Positions 1 through 5,782 of a DNA stretch of 6,676 bases are shown one piece after another. A program made the translations under genes and the position numbers. The notes under the pieces were generated by a model. It ran no database searches and was not told the origin of the DNA. It saw only the letters and a list, made by a program, of their open reading frames with translations. The DNA comes from Bacillota bacterium. Its GTDB lineage: Bacteria; Bacillota; DTU065. Every line of letters begins with the position of its first letter. Within the stretch, counting starts at the first letter, position 1. Where the stretch lies: positions 1 through 6,676 of the forward strand of contig DUTE01000407.1 of NCBI GenBank assembly GCA_012842235.1, read 5' to 3'.

Positions 1-144
1 CTTGCAGTTTACGGGACTGCCAACCCGGCTTTAGACTGTAAGCGTTCAGACCGGGTGGTTTCTCCACTCAGAATAAATGCGAGGAGGAGGGAACCATCAG
101 GGGAGGTGGACTTTTATTCTGAGTGGAGAAACCACCCGGTCTGA
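1..144 (+). CDS. Possible C-terminal fragment of a TnpB-like (IS200/IS605) transposon protein
   Basis: Frame 1 is open from the window edge for 47 codons and ends at TGA 142-144. The peptide runs through a GTANPALDC stretch, then VVSPLR, then ARRREPSGEV, and ends EWRNHPV. The pattern of a small GTA/C segment followed by a basic (K/R)(Q/R)EPS-like tail resembles the low-complexity C-terminal ends of many OrfB/TnpB proteins. No catalytic residue or zinc-ribbon is inside the window, so family membership is a guess from the tail and from the structured RNA-like sequence that follows it. An open stretch of this length can occur by chance, and the left arm of the inverted repeat may be an assembly artefact. 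Confidence 0.27.
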   Translation, partial: LAVYGTANPALDCKRSDRVVSPLRINARRREPSGEVDFYSEWRNHPV

Positions 145-189
145 ACGCTTACAGTCTAAAGCCGGGTTGGCAGTCCCGTAAACTGCAAG
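1..189. repeat. Perfect 77-nt inverted repeat at the window edge
   Basis: Bases 1-77 are the exact reverse complement of 113-189, with a purine-rich 35-nt spacer (78-112) between them; pairing stops at 78/112. The left arm begins at the first base of the window, so its outer limit is not known. The arms are about 50 % GC, clearly richer than the genes that follow. Each arm also holds small internal dyads, for example GCAGT...ACTGC at 182-198 as read on the complementary pairings of 168-186, and ACCCGG...CCGGGT within the right arm. A perfect arm of this length is unusual for a chromosomal terminator. It fits either a mobile-element end or an assembly fold-back; see the findings. Confidence 0.95.
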
Positions 190-303
190 TGGGTAGGTGA
201 ACAGACTCGAGTGCTGCTCCCTCATAGTCAGATAGTTTGCGGCTATCTGGTAGATACTCCTAAGCCTTATTCTTAGGATTATACGAGGAACCGCGTTAGT
301 CAC
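113..303 (+). ncRNA. Candidate structured RNA / right end of an IS200/IS605-type element
   Basis: Read on the plus strand this stretch folds into successive stems. CCACCCGG with CCGGGTTGG (about 133-170) encloses a CTGAACG..CAG loop. GCAGT with ACTGC lies at about 170-186. AGATAG with CTATCT brackets 231-248. CCTAAG with CTTAGG lies at about 259-277. It ends near TTAGTCAC (296-303). Serial hairpins just after a possible tnpB 3' end, finishing in a TCAC/TCAA-type tetranucleotide, are what the right end and guide-RNA (omega RNA) of IS200/IS605 elements look like. If so, the guide would start at about 304. I do not recognise a specific RNA family. Minus-strand reading frames across it look like chance. 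Confidence 0.35.
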
Positions 304-315
304 TATATTTTAATA

Positions 316-1110
316 TTACATTTGTTTTTCATTTTTGTCAATCTTGCCCATAAACCTTTTGTATCTTTGTTGCATCTCTTCCTTAGTCGCTTTTGGGGGC
401 CAAAGTTCTATTTTCTTACCTTCTCTCATAGCTGACAATAGATGTGTATATACATTAGGGTTTTCTTTAACAAGTTCTTTCAAAAAAGTCTTGACATGTT
501 CTCTTTTCGTATTACCTGCATAAGGACAGGGGTTTTTCACAGCCTTAGAATCTGTATACTTCAAAGCACCTTTTACTTCAGCTTCGGTAAAATATACTAA
601 AGGTCGTATAACCCTTAACCCACTTCTATCAAGATTACTTGTTGGACGAAATGTTTTTAACTGACCTGAATAAAAGAGACTAAGGATAAATGTCTCAATA
701 GCATCATCTTGATGATGTGCAAGAGCCAATAGGTTATATTCTTTCTTTTTGCAAATAGTTGCCAAAGCACCCCTTCGATAAAAAGCACAACTACTGCAAG
801 GATTATCTGGAGAAGTTTTTGCTACAACCTGCGCTATCTGCGTTTTTTCTAGATAAAACGGTACTTCAAGTCTCTGACAATATTCTGCTAAATAATCCTG
901 TTCGATGTTTCCATAACCTAAATCTATAGTAGCTGCTGATAACTGAAATGGAAACGGTGAGTATTTTTGCATAGTTTTTAATGCATAAAGCAAAAACATA
1001 CTATCTTTACCACCAGATAAACCCACCATCACTTTATCATGAGGAAATATCATTTCGAATTCCATTACAGCACGCCATATCTTCCTTAGATAGTTTTTTG
1101 GCAGATGCAT
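316..1110 (-). CDS. ttcA: TtcA-like tRNA 2-thiocytidine biosynthesis protein (PP-loop ATPase)
   Basis: The protein has 264 residues and is a cytoplasmic PP-loop enzyme of the TtcA/TtuA group. TtcA activates C32 of certain tRNAs by adenylation and inserts sulfur using a [4Fe-4S] cluster. The PP-loop SGGKDS lies at residues 32-37. A CSSC motif at 105-108 and a lone cysteine at 195 (NPCPYAG) sit where TtcA has its three cluster ligands. An AHHQDDAIET motif follows at 131-140. It is shorter than E. coli TtcA (about 311 aa), as clostridial homologues usually are, and starts with their typical LPK.Y.RK.W.A segment. The ATG at 1108-1110 has an AAGGGG site upstream. It lies 118 nt after fprA, beyond a terminator, so it is probably its own unit. 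I saw no clear promoter or terminator. The exact tRNA target is inferred from family. Confidence 0.85.
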   Translation of the reverse strand: MHLPKNYLRKIWRAVMEFEMIFPHDKVMVGLSGGKDSMFLLYALKTMQKYSPFPFQLSAATIDLGYGNIEQDYLAEYCQRLEVPFYLEKTQIAQVVAKTSPDNPCSSCAFYRRGALATICKKKEYNLLALAHHQDDAIETFILSLFYSGQLKTFRPTSNLDRSGLRVIRPLVYFTEAEVKGALKYTDSKAVKNPCPYAGNTKREHVKTFLKELVKENPNVYTHLLSAMREGKKIELWPPKATKEEMQQRYKRFMGKIDKNEKQM

Positions 1111-1170
1111 TCTTCTAATCCCCTTACTACTTGACCTAAATGATTACTTAACTTTCAAATATATTCTCTT

Positions 1171-1206
1171 GAAAAAGAAAAATCCCTATCGATAAAGATA
1201 GGGATT
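1171..1206 (-). terminator. Rho-independent terminator of the rubredoxin-fprA operon
   Basis: A perfect 10-bp stem (AATCCCTATC at 1181-1190 with GATAGGGATT at 1197-1206) closes a 6-nt loop. On the minus strand it is followed by a T-rich tract (TTTTTCTTTTTC). It starts 22 nt beyond the fprA stop codon, the expected place. Confidence 0.9.
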
Positions 1207-1228
1207 CTGTACATATATAATATATAAC

Positions 1229-2410
1229 TTAACACTCGCTATAAAGTTTTTTACCTAATTCTTTAGCTTTTTGAAGATCTTCTTCAGTTGGAGTAAACCT
1301 CACCCTAAATCCGTCAGCAACAAGCTTTAGTTTTAAGCCTTTCATGCGTTCTTCCATCAAAAAGACACCTTCGCCACTCCAGCCGTAATTACCAAAGGCC
1401 AAAGCAGGCTTATTGCGACTAGTTTTTGGAGATACTGCCCCAATAGCTAGCCATATTGGCAAAACAGCATCAGAATTAATAGTTGGCGAACCAAAAGCTA
1501 AAGCATCTGCCTTTTCAAAGATAGCACGCATCTCTCGAAAATCCATATTTGAAACATCCAATAACTCTACGTCTCCACCTGCTTGTTTAAAACCATCGGC
1601 AATAGCTTCTGCCATTTTTTTTGTATAACCATAAGCTGAAACATAAGCAACTGCTAGGGTTTTTTTGTCATTTTCAACAGGAAGGCTCCATTCTTTATAT
1701 AGAGCAAAATATTTTTTAGGATCAGTTCTTATAATTGGCCCATGCCCAGTTGCTACTATCTTTATTGGTAGATCCATAACTTTGTCTACTGCATCGATAA
1801 TAAAAGGCTTAAATGGTGCCATAATTTCGTCATAGTAATAGCGAAACGCTTCACTAAAGTCTCCAGATTCATCATCAAAGAGCTTGCCTTCTGGATGACA
1901 GAAGTGACAACCAAATGCATCGCAGGTAAAAAGAACCTGTTCTTCTTTTAAATAGGTAAACATAGAATCTGGCCAATGAAGCATTGGTGCCGAAATAAAT
2001 TCAAGCGTCATATCGCCAAGACTTAGTGTATCACCATCATTAGCTATAATTGATTTAAATGGTCGATTAAGTTGCTCTTTTAAAAGCATGTTAGCCGATC
2101 GAGAACTAACAATAGTTATTTCTGGATTTAGATCCAAAACTCTCGATATTGAACCTGCATGATCAGGCTCTGTGTGGTTAACAACCAAATACTCTATCTT
2201 CTTTGGGTCTATACTTGCTTTTAGTTTATCAATGTATTCATCATGAAAAACCTCTTTAGCAGTTTCGACCAATGTTATTTTTTCTGCATTAATAATATAA
2301 GCATTATAGGTTGTGCCCCATTTAGTTGGTATAACTATATCAAAGATCTCAAGTTCAGGATCGAGTACACCAATCCAATTTACCCGATCAGTTACCTTTT
2401 CTATTCTCAT
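1229..2410 (-). CDS. fprA: A-type flavodiiron protein (FprA), O2/NO reductase
   Basis: The protein has 393 residues, full length for a class A flavodiiron protein. The N-terminal metallo-beta-lactamase-like domain (about 1-245) carries the diiron ligands: H79-x-E81-x-D83-H84, then H145, D164 and H223, all present. The C-terminal flavodoxin domain (about 250-393) shows the FMN phosphate loop SAYGYT (258-263), the AFGSPT loop and the FGNYGWSGEG loop that cradle the flavin. The enzyme reduces O2 to water and/or NO to N2O in the cytoplasm of anaerobes, with rubredoxin as electron donor. Its ATG immediately follows the tandem stop codons of the rubredoxin gene, and its ribosome site (AAGGA) lies inside the end of that gene, so the two are translationally coupled. 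Whether O2 or NO is the main substrate cannot be read from sequence. Confidence 0.96.
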   Translation of the reverse strand: MRIEKVTDRVNWIGVLDPELEIFDIVIPTKWGTTYNAYIINAEKITLVETAKEVFHDEYIDKLKASIDPKKIEYLVVNHTEPDHAGSISRVLDLNPEITIVSSRSANMLLKEQLNRPFKSIIANDGDTLSLGDMTLEFISAPMLHWPDSMFTYLKEEQVLFTCDAFGCHFCHPEGKLFDDESGDFSEAFRYYYDEIMAPFKPFIIDAVDKVMDLPIKIVATGHGPIIRTDPKKYFALYKEWSLPVENDKKTLAVAYVSAYGYTKKMAEAIADGFKQAGGDVELLDVSNMDFREMRAIFEKADALAFGSPTINSDAVLPIWLAIGAVSPKTSRNKPALAFGNYGWSGEGVFLMEERMKGLKLKLVADGFRVRFTPTEEDLQKAKELGKKLYSEC

Positions 2411-2413
2411 TTA

Positions 2414-2575
2414 TTACTCGTCCTTTTCAAAAAATTCCTTGCCTACACCACATTCCGGGCATACCCAGTCATCAGGGATATCTTCAAAAGCTGTACCTGG
2501 TTTAATGCCGTTGTCAGGATCACCTACTTGAGGATCATATACATAGCCACAAACTGTACAAACCCATTTTTCCAT
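2414..2575 (-). CDS. Rubredoxin
   Basis: The protein has 53 residues, the standard rubredoxin size. C6-x2-C9-G-Y and C39-P-E-C42-G supply the four cysteines that bind a single iron, and the core has the usual aromatic residues (W4, Y11, Y13, W37). It is a cytoplasmic one-electron carrier, here almost certainly the donor to the flavodiiron protein encoded 3 nt downstream. The start is certain: ATG at 2573-2575 with a full AAGGAGG site at 2585-2591, 9 nt away. The gene ends in two tandem TAA codons (2411-2416), the second abutting the fprA ATG. It is the first gene of the operon. Confidence 0.97.
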   Translation of the reverse strand: MEKWVCTVCGYVYDPQVGDPDNGIKPGTAFEDIPDDWVCPECGVGKEFFEKDE

Positions 2576-2584
2576 ATTAAATTG

Positions 2585-2591
2585 CCTCCTT
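2585..2591 (-). promoter_or_regulatory. Strong ribosome binding site of rubredoxin
   Basis: AAGGAGG on the minus strand lies 9 nt before the ATG and fixes the start of this short gene. Confidence 0.9.
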
Positions 2592-2621
2592 GTAAAACTT
2601 TTATAACTATAAGTTGAGTTT

Positions 2622-2666
2622 AAGCGGCTAGACGACCTAAAAGTTCAGCTGTCTAGCCGCTTTTTT
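2622..2666 (+). terminator. Intrinsic terminator hairpin whose T-tract faces the plus strand
   Basis: A perfect 12-bp stem (AAGCGGCTAGAC at 2622-2633 with GTCTAGCCGCTT at 2651-2662) closes a 17-nt loop. On the plus strand it runs into six T (2661-2666). On the minus strand no U-tract follows (AAACTCAACTT). It sits 55 nt beyond the stop of the minus-strand solute-binding-protein gene and 31 nt before the rubredoxin ribosome site. By position it should stop minus-strand transcripts, but its canonical direction is the other one. Confidence 0.75.
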
Positions 2667-2716
2667 GTTGTGTTTATAGATATACCACATGGATTAAAGA
2701 ATTAAACAGGTTTCAT

Positions 2717-4003
2717 TTAAAGTTTTTCAACAAATCGAGCAAACTCTTTTTGTTTTCTTTGAAGCTCTGTATTAGATTCTTTTGCTGCTTCAAGTATCAT
2801 TTTCTTTGGATCCTGGTTTTGCATTACTGTTTTGCTGAAAGCAAAGCCAATGTAGCGGTATGTCTGATAGCCACCAACTACAGCCTTTGGACCTTGCGAT
2901 TCTTTAAGTGCATTATCAATTATCTTAAAATCATCGCCTCTAAAAATAGCAGGATTGGCTGTACCTTTGGTACCAAAGACAAGCATCCATTCCTCAGGAG
3001 ACTCGTAAATTCTTTTTTGGAATTCTCTTTGAACTTCATCAGAGGCAATCCATTTCAAAAACTCCCATGAAGCCTCTACCTTTTTGGGGTCTTTGTTATT
3101 AGGAATTGCAAAAGCAAAAGATGATAATGGGACATATCGGTTTATGCTACCATCTGGCTGAGGGGTTCCTGGAACTTGTGTAACGCCCCATTTACCTAAT
3201 AATTGTGGCTTTCCTCTTGTAAGCATTGAATAAAGGTAATTTAGTGAAACCATATAAGGCATTTCACCATCACTAAAAGCCTGTACTTCAGGCATTTCAA
3301 GTGGCATATTTAAATCTGTATAAAACGAAGTAAACTCGGTGAATGCCTCTTGAGCTTCCTTAGAATCTAAATTTGATCTTAAACCATCTTCAGTAAAGAT
3401 ATCGCTATTTCTTTGGTAAATAAATGGGAAAAACGCTCTTACTTGCCCATCTGTAGTATTGCCAATAGTTGATATCCAAGCTGTCTTGCCTTGGGCTTGA
3501 ACTTTAGGAATAATGCGTTTCAATTCATCCCATGTGTTTGGAGGTGTTAAACCATAATCAGAAAACATATCGGTACGATAATACGCAATAGTCCAACCAA
3601 GTTCAAACGGTAAACCATAGATATGATCTTTGAAATTAAGTGTTCTTAACGCACCTGGATAGATATCTTTAACTGCTTCGTCAAAATCTGGAAAAGCACT
3701 AAGATCAACTAATGCATTGCGCACAGCTAAATCGACTACTTGCGCAGCTCCTAACGTCATAACATCTGGAGCATCACCAGTTGCTACGGCAAGAAGTACT
3801 TTCATAAAGTAACTACCATCAATAATATAGGGCTCATAATTTACAGTGATCCCAGTTTTGGGGGTAAAATCGGTTTCAATCAGGTCTTTCAAAATGTTAC
3901 CCATCACACCACCATAGGTAACCCAAGCAGTAATTTCTACTGCTGATGCTAGAATAGATACAAGCAAAAAAATTAGCACAACTGAAGTACCTTTGTTTCG
4001 CAT
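2717..4003 (-). CDS. Extracellular solute-binding protein, family 1 (sugar ABC transporter type), orphan
   Basis: The protein has 428 residues when started at ATG 4001-4003, which has a GGAGG site 7 nt upstream; a longer frame to 4060 would bury the signal peptide behind 19 extra residues. The N-terminus has a classic type I signal peptide: basic MRNK, hydrophobic core 6-18, and an A-S-A cleavage site after residue 21. There is no lipobox cysteine. The mature part has the SBP_bac_1 pattern: TAWVTYG start, GDAPDVMTL, GLPFE with YYRTDMF and PPNTWDEL, a PLSSFAFAIPN stretch, and EASWEFLKWIAS near the C-terminus. It would bind a sugar or oligosaccharide outside the inner membrane and deliver it to an ABC permease. 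No permease or ATPase gene is next to it, so it must use one encoded elsewhere. The ligand cannot be inferred. Confidence 0.9.
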   Translation of the reverse strand: MRNKGTSVVLIFLLVSILASAVEITAWVTYGGVMGNILKDLIETDFTPKTGITVNYEPYIIDGSYFMKVLLAVATGDAPDVMTLGAAQVVDLAVRNALVDLSAFPDFDEAVKDIYPGALRTLNFKDHIYGLPFELGWTIAYYRTDMFSDYGLTPPNTWDELKRIIPKVQAQGKTAWISTIGNTTDGQVRAFFPFIYQRNSDIFTEDGLRSNLDSKEAQEAFTEFTSFYTDLNMPLEMPEVQAFSDGEMPYMVSLNYLYSMLTRGKPQLLGKWGVTQVPGTPQPDGSINRYVPLSSFAFAIPNNKDPKKVEASWEFLKWIASDEVQREFQKRIYESPEEWMLVFGTKGTANPAIFRGDDFKIIDNALKESQGPKAVVGGYQTYRYIGFAFSKTVMQNQDPKKMILEAAKESNTELQRKQKEFARFVEKL

Positions 4004-4032
4004 AAGAATCCCTCCTACATTTTTTGTTCTAA

Positions 4033-4064
4033 CATAATTAATTATGCAGTGCACTAACATTATA
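4033..4064 (-). promoter_or_regulatory. Candidate promoter -10 and operator of the solute-binding-protein gene
   Basis: On the minus strand a perfect TATAAT (4059-4064) lies about 55 nt before the ATG, without a good -35 at 16-18 nt. Just downstream, over the predicted start of transcription, are two perfect palindromes: AGTGCACT (4048-4055) and CATAATTAATTATG (4033-4046). A 7-nt direct repeat, CTAACAT on the plus strand (4029-4035 and 4054-4060), brackets them. The arrangement suggests a repressor site; no family is recognised. Confidence 0.4.
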
Positions 4065-4179
4065 CTTACGTCTAATATTTACTGATTCCTTCTTGAAAAG
4101 GCAATCAAATACTTGAGAGTATCTTTTTACTATGGTAACTTGAATTCATATATATTAAGACAACAGGTGGTGAGCAACT
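4065..4179. other. Divergent intergenic region upstream of lysO
   Basis: AT-rich sequence between the solute-binding protein and lysO. A small dyad, ATACT-TGAG-AGTAT (4109-4122), is followed by CTTTTT. I see no convincing plus-strand promoter hexamer pair, and the space is too short for a lysine riboswitch or a T-box leader. Confidence 0.5.
4165..4173 (+). promoter_or_regulatory. Ribosome binding site that fixes a TTG start for the first lysO gene
   Basis: AGGTGGTGA differs by one base from the ideal AGGAGGTGA and ends 6 nt before the TTG at 4180, supporting this non-AUG start. Confidence 0.75.
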
Positions 4180-4455
4180 TTGATTTTTTTCTTTTCTTGC
4201 CTAATCTTTTTAAGTCTAGGTTTTTTTGTAGGTCGTTTTTTCAAAATACCTATAAATGCTACTAAACAGATATCATGGGTTATTCTTTTACTTATGCTTT
4301 TTTGTCTAGGATTCACCGTCGGAAGTAATCGCAATGTCTTACAAAATATCCGTTCATTAGGTCTTCAAGCTATTATTATCTGTTTTGCTACAGTCGCTGG
4401 GAGTCTACTAGCTGTAAAGCTATACCTCCTTAAGGGTGAAAACCATGACCGTTAA
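4180..4455 (+). CDS. LysO-type lysine exporter, N-terminal half
   Basis: The protein has 91 residues, starts at TTG, and is almost entirely membrane-embedded. Three hydrophobic spans (about 2-19, 31-50 and 60-82) are joined by short basic loops. It matches in layout the first third of E. coli LysO (YbjE, DUF340, 299 aa): a short span, then LLLMLFCLGFTVGSN (compare LILFFMGISLAF in LysO), then a third span. The next gene supplies the remainder. Together they give 295 residues, the usual LysO length, and should assemble in the inner membrane as one exporter of L-lysine or its toxic analogues. The 3' end overlaps the next gene by 11 nt. I read this as a natural two-gene form, not a recent break; the overlap with its own internal ribosome site argues against a simple frameshift. 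Confidence 0.75.
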   Translation: MIFFFSCLIFLSLGFFVGRFFKIPINATKQISWVILLLMLFCLGFTVGSNRNVLQNIRSLGLQAIIICFATVAGSLLAVKLYLLKGENHDR

Positions 4456-5059
4456 AATAATTTTGACCGTTATTTTAGGCGGTATATTAGGTTATTTCTT
4501 TCCTCAATACAGCACATCAATGGAGCCAGTCATTTCTATATCATTGCTTTTAATGATGTTCTTTGTTGGTCTTGATTTTGGACAAGATAAAAATATATTT
4601 TTACAGATAAAAAAAGAAGGTAAAGTTTTCTTGGCCTATCCACTTCTCATAGCCTTTGGTTCGTTATTTGGTGCATTTGTAGCTGGCTTATTTTTACCTA
4701 TTGGCATCTTAGAATCGTTAGCCTGCGGATCTGCCTTCGGCTGGTATAGCCTTTCTGGCCCACTTCTTGGTAAATTGGTATCTGATGAATTAGGCTCAAT
4801 AGCCTTTTTGTCAAACCTATTTCGAGAACTTTGTAGTTTTTTTCTGATACCTATTTTTGCCAAAAAAAGCCAGAAAGCCGATACTATTAATCCTCTTGTT
4901 TTTGCTTCAGGTGGCGCAACAACTATGGATAGTACCCTTCCTGTTGTAAGCCAAGTTAGTGGCCCAAAAACCACCCTTGCAGCCTTTGTATCCGGAGCTG
5001 TTTTAACGATCCTAGCCCCTTTTTTGTTACAACTCTTTGCTTTTATGCTTAATTATTAA
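4445..5059 (+). CDS. lysO: LysO family transporter (lysine exporter), C-terminal part
   Basis: The protein has 204 residues from ATG 4445, chosen because AAGGG (4432-4436) lies 8 nt upstream; the in-frame GTG at 4436 is part of that site and has none of its own. The conserved LysO signature blocks are present in order: SAFGWYSLSG (96-105), N-x-x-R-E (124-128) in a GSIAF..NLFREL context, and GGATTMDSTLPV (156-167). Hydrophobic spans lie at about 4-20, 28-45, 61-84, 120-138 and 178-202. LysO exports L-lysine and confers thialysine resistance in E. coli. Here the protein depends on the preceding 91-residue subunit for the missing N-terminal spans. The stop codon is one base from the stop of the opposing gene, with no terminator between them. 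Confidence 0.88.
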   Translation: MTVKIILTVILGGILGYFFPQYSTSMEPVISISLLLMMFFVGLDFGQDKNIFLQIKKEGKVFLAYPLLIAFGSLFGAFVAGLFLPIGILESLACGSAFGWYSLSGPLLGKLVSDELGSIAFLSNLFRELCSFFLIPIFAKKSQKADTINPLVFASGGATTMDSTLPVVSQVSGPKTTLAAFVSGAVLTILAPFLLQLFAFMLNY

Positions 5060-5060
5060 T

Positions 5061-5648
5061 TCAATTATTCAGAAAACTCTTTTGTTTTTTGAGAAAAAAT
5101 GTCCCTTCATTCATTAGCTTAACATCTTTTATTGGATGCCATATAGCTATGCCAACCACTTGTCCAGCTAAGTCTAGGGGTACATCTTCTACAATATTAC
5201 AGGCTTCAAAGAACTCTTTTTCTGTCCACTCTCTATCTGCTAAAAACTTATTGACTAATGTTAGATGGAAGATCCAGTCTTCTCCAAAAGGATTAAGTGT
5301 ACTTATTCTCTTTCTAGCTAAATAGTTACGGATCTTACCAACTGCAGTATGTAACTCTTCGTTTTTCTTAATTAGTAAACCTAATGATTTATAAGGTGGA
5401 GGAAAACAAGCAAATCCTGTTGTCTTAACATTAAATGGATTCAGTTCTTGTGATGCTTCTTGAACAGCTTCTCTAGTCTTTTCTATACGAAATTTTTCTG
5501 GTGCATCCACCACATCTAATGTTATGTGTAAAGGTGGTAAAGATCCCTTATATAGATGATACTTCGCTGCAAAGAGTTTTTGTAAAAAGAGTGCTCTTTT
5601 TAGTAACTCACCTTCTAAAATAGCGACTATAAACAGTCTGTTATCCAA
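5061..5648 (-). CDS. 2'-5' RNA ligase family protein (2H phosphoesterase)
   Basis: The protein has 195 residues and is cytoplasmic. The two catalytic H-x-T motifs of the 2H phosphoesterase superfamily are intact: LHIT at 40-43 and FHLT at 127-130, 87 residues apart and each at the end of a beta-strand-like segment. Members act on 2',3'-cyclic phosphates or 2'-5' linkages in RNA or small nucleotides (LigT/ThpR, CPDases); the substrate of this one is unknown. The start is TTG 5646-5648 with GGGAGG (5657-5662) 8 nt upstream; no nearby ATG in frame is better. It lies 134 nt downstream of the sigma factor gene on the same strand but beyond a terminator, so it may be transcribed alone or by read-through. 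A weak promoter-like pair (TTTGCA, 17 nt, TTAATA) can be picked out in the gap but is not convincing. Confidence 0.82.
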   Translation of the reverse strand: MDNRLFIVAILEGELLKRALFLQKLFAAKYHLYKGSLPPLHITLDVVDAPEKFRIEKTREAVQEASQELNPFNVKTTGFACFPPPYKSLGLLIKKNEELHTAVGKIRNYLARKRISTLNPFGEDWIFHLTLVNKFLADREWTEKEFFEACNIVEDVPLDLAGQVVGIAIWHPIKDVKLMNEGTFFLKKQKSFLNN

Positions 5649-5716
5649 TATTATTTCCTCCCGAAATTATCCTGCCAAAAAAAACACCGTATTAACCGCT
5701 ATCTAAACGATATGCA

Positions 5717-5760
5717 AAAATTAACAAAGCGACTGCTACTTTAGTGTAACAGTCGCTTTT
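5717..5760. terminator. Terminator of the sigma factor gene, near-symmetric
   Basis: A perfect 10-bp stem (AAAGCGACTG 5726-5735 with CAGTCGCTTT 5750-5759) closes a 14-nt loop. On the minus strand it is followed by TTTGTTAATTTTT and stands 24 nt beyond the sigma stop codon. On the plus strand only TTTT follows, so it may work weakly in both directions. Confidence 0.8.
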
Positions 5761-5782
5761 AGTACGTTTATGGCAAATAAAA

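Noticed and set aside
97..303. Minus-strand open frame of 68 codons at the left end
   Set aside because: It runs through the hairpins and the inverted repeat, has no ribosome site, and shares half its peptide with the plus-strand reading only because of the repeat.
1..320. CRISPR array, tRNA, rRNA or tmRNA at the left end
   Set aside because: There is no direct repeat-spacer pattern, no cloverleaf or CCA end, and no rRNA or tmRNA signature sequence.
2601..2612. PerR-box-like dyad before rubredoxin
   Set aside because: The arms are only five bases with a two-base centre; the PerR 7-1-7 spacing is not met and AT-rich DNA gives such dyads readily.
2243..2617. Plus-strand open frame opposite fprA and rubredoxin
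   Set aside because: It lies antisense to two certain genes, has no ribosome site and no recognisable protein features; the same holds for the antisense frames at 335-523, 1413-1628, 2313-2531, 2750-3070, 4636-4974, 5089-5325 and 6437-6661.
4109..4128. ATACT/AGTAT hairpin followed by CTTTTT as a terminator or attenuator
   Set aside because: The stem is only five A/T-rich pairs, too weak to call.
4065..4179. Lysine riboswitch or T-box before lysO
   Set aside because: The leader is at most about 115 nt, far too short for either element, and none of their conserved sequences is present.
4430..4460. lysO as a frameshifted pseudogene
   Set aside because: Both halves have their own ribosome sites, the signature motifs are intact, and the summed length equals normal LysO; a natural two-gene form is the simpler reading.
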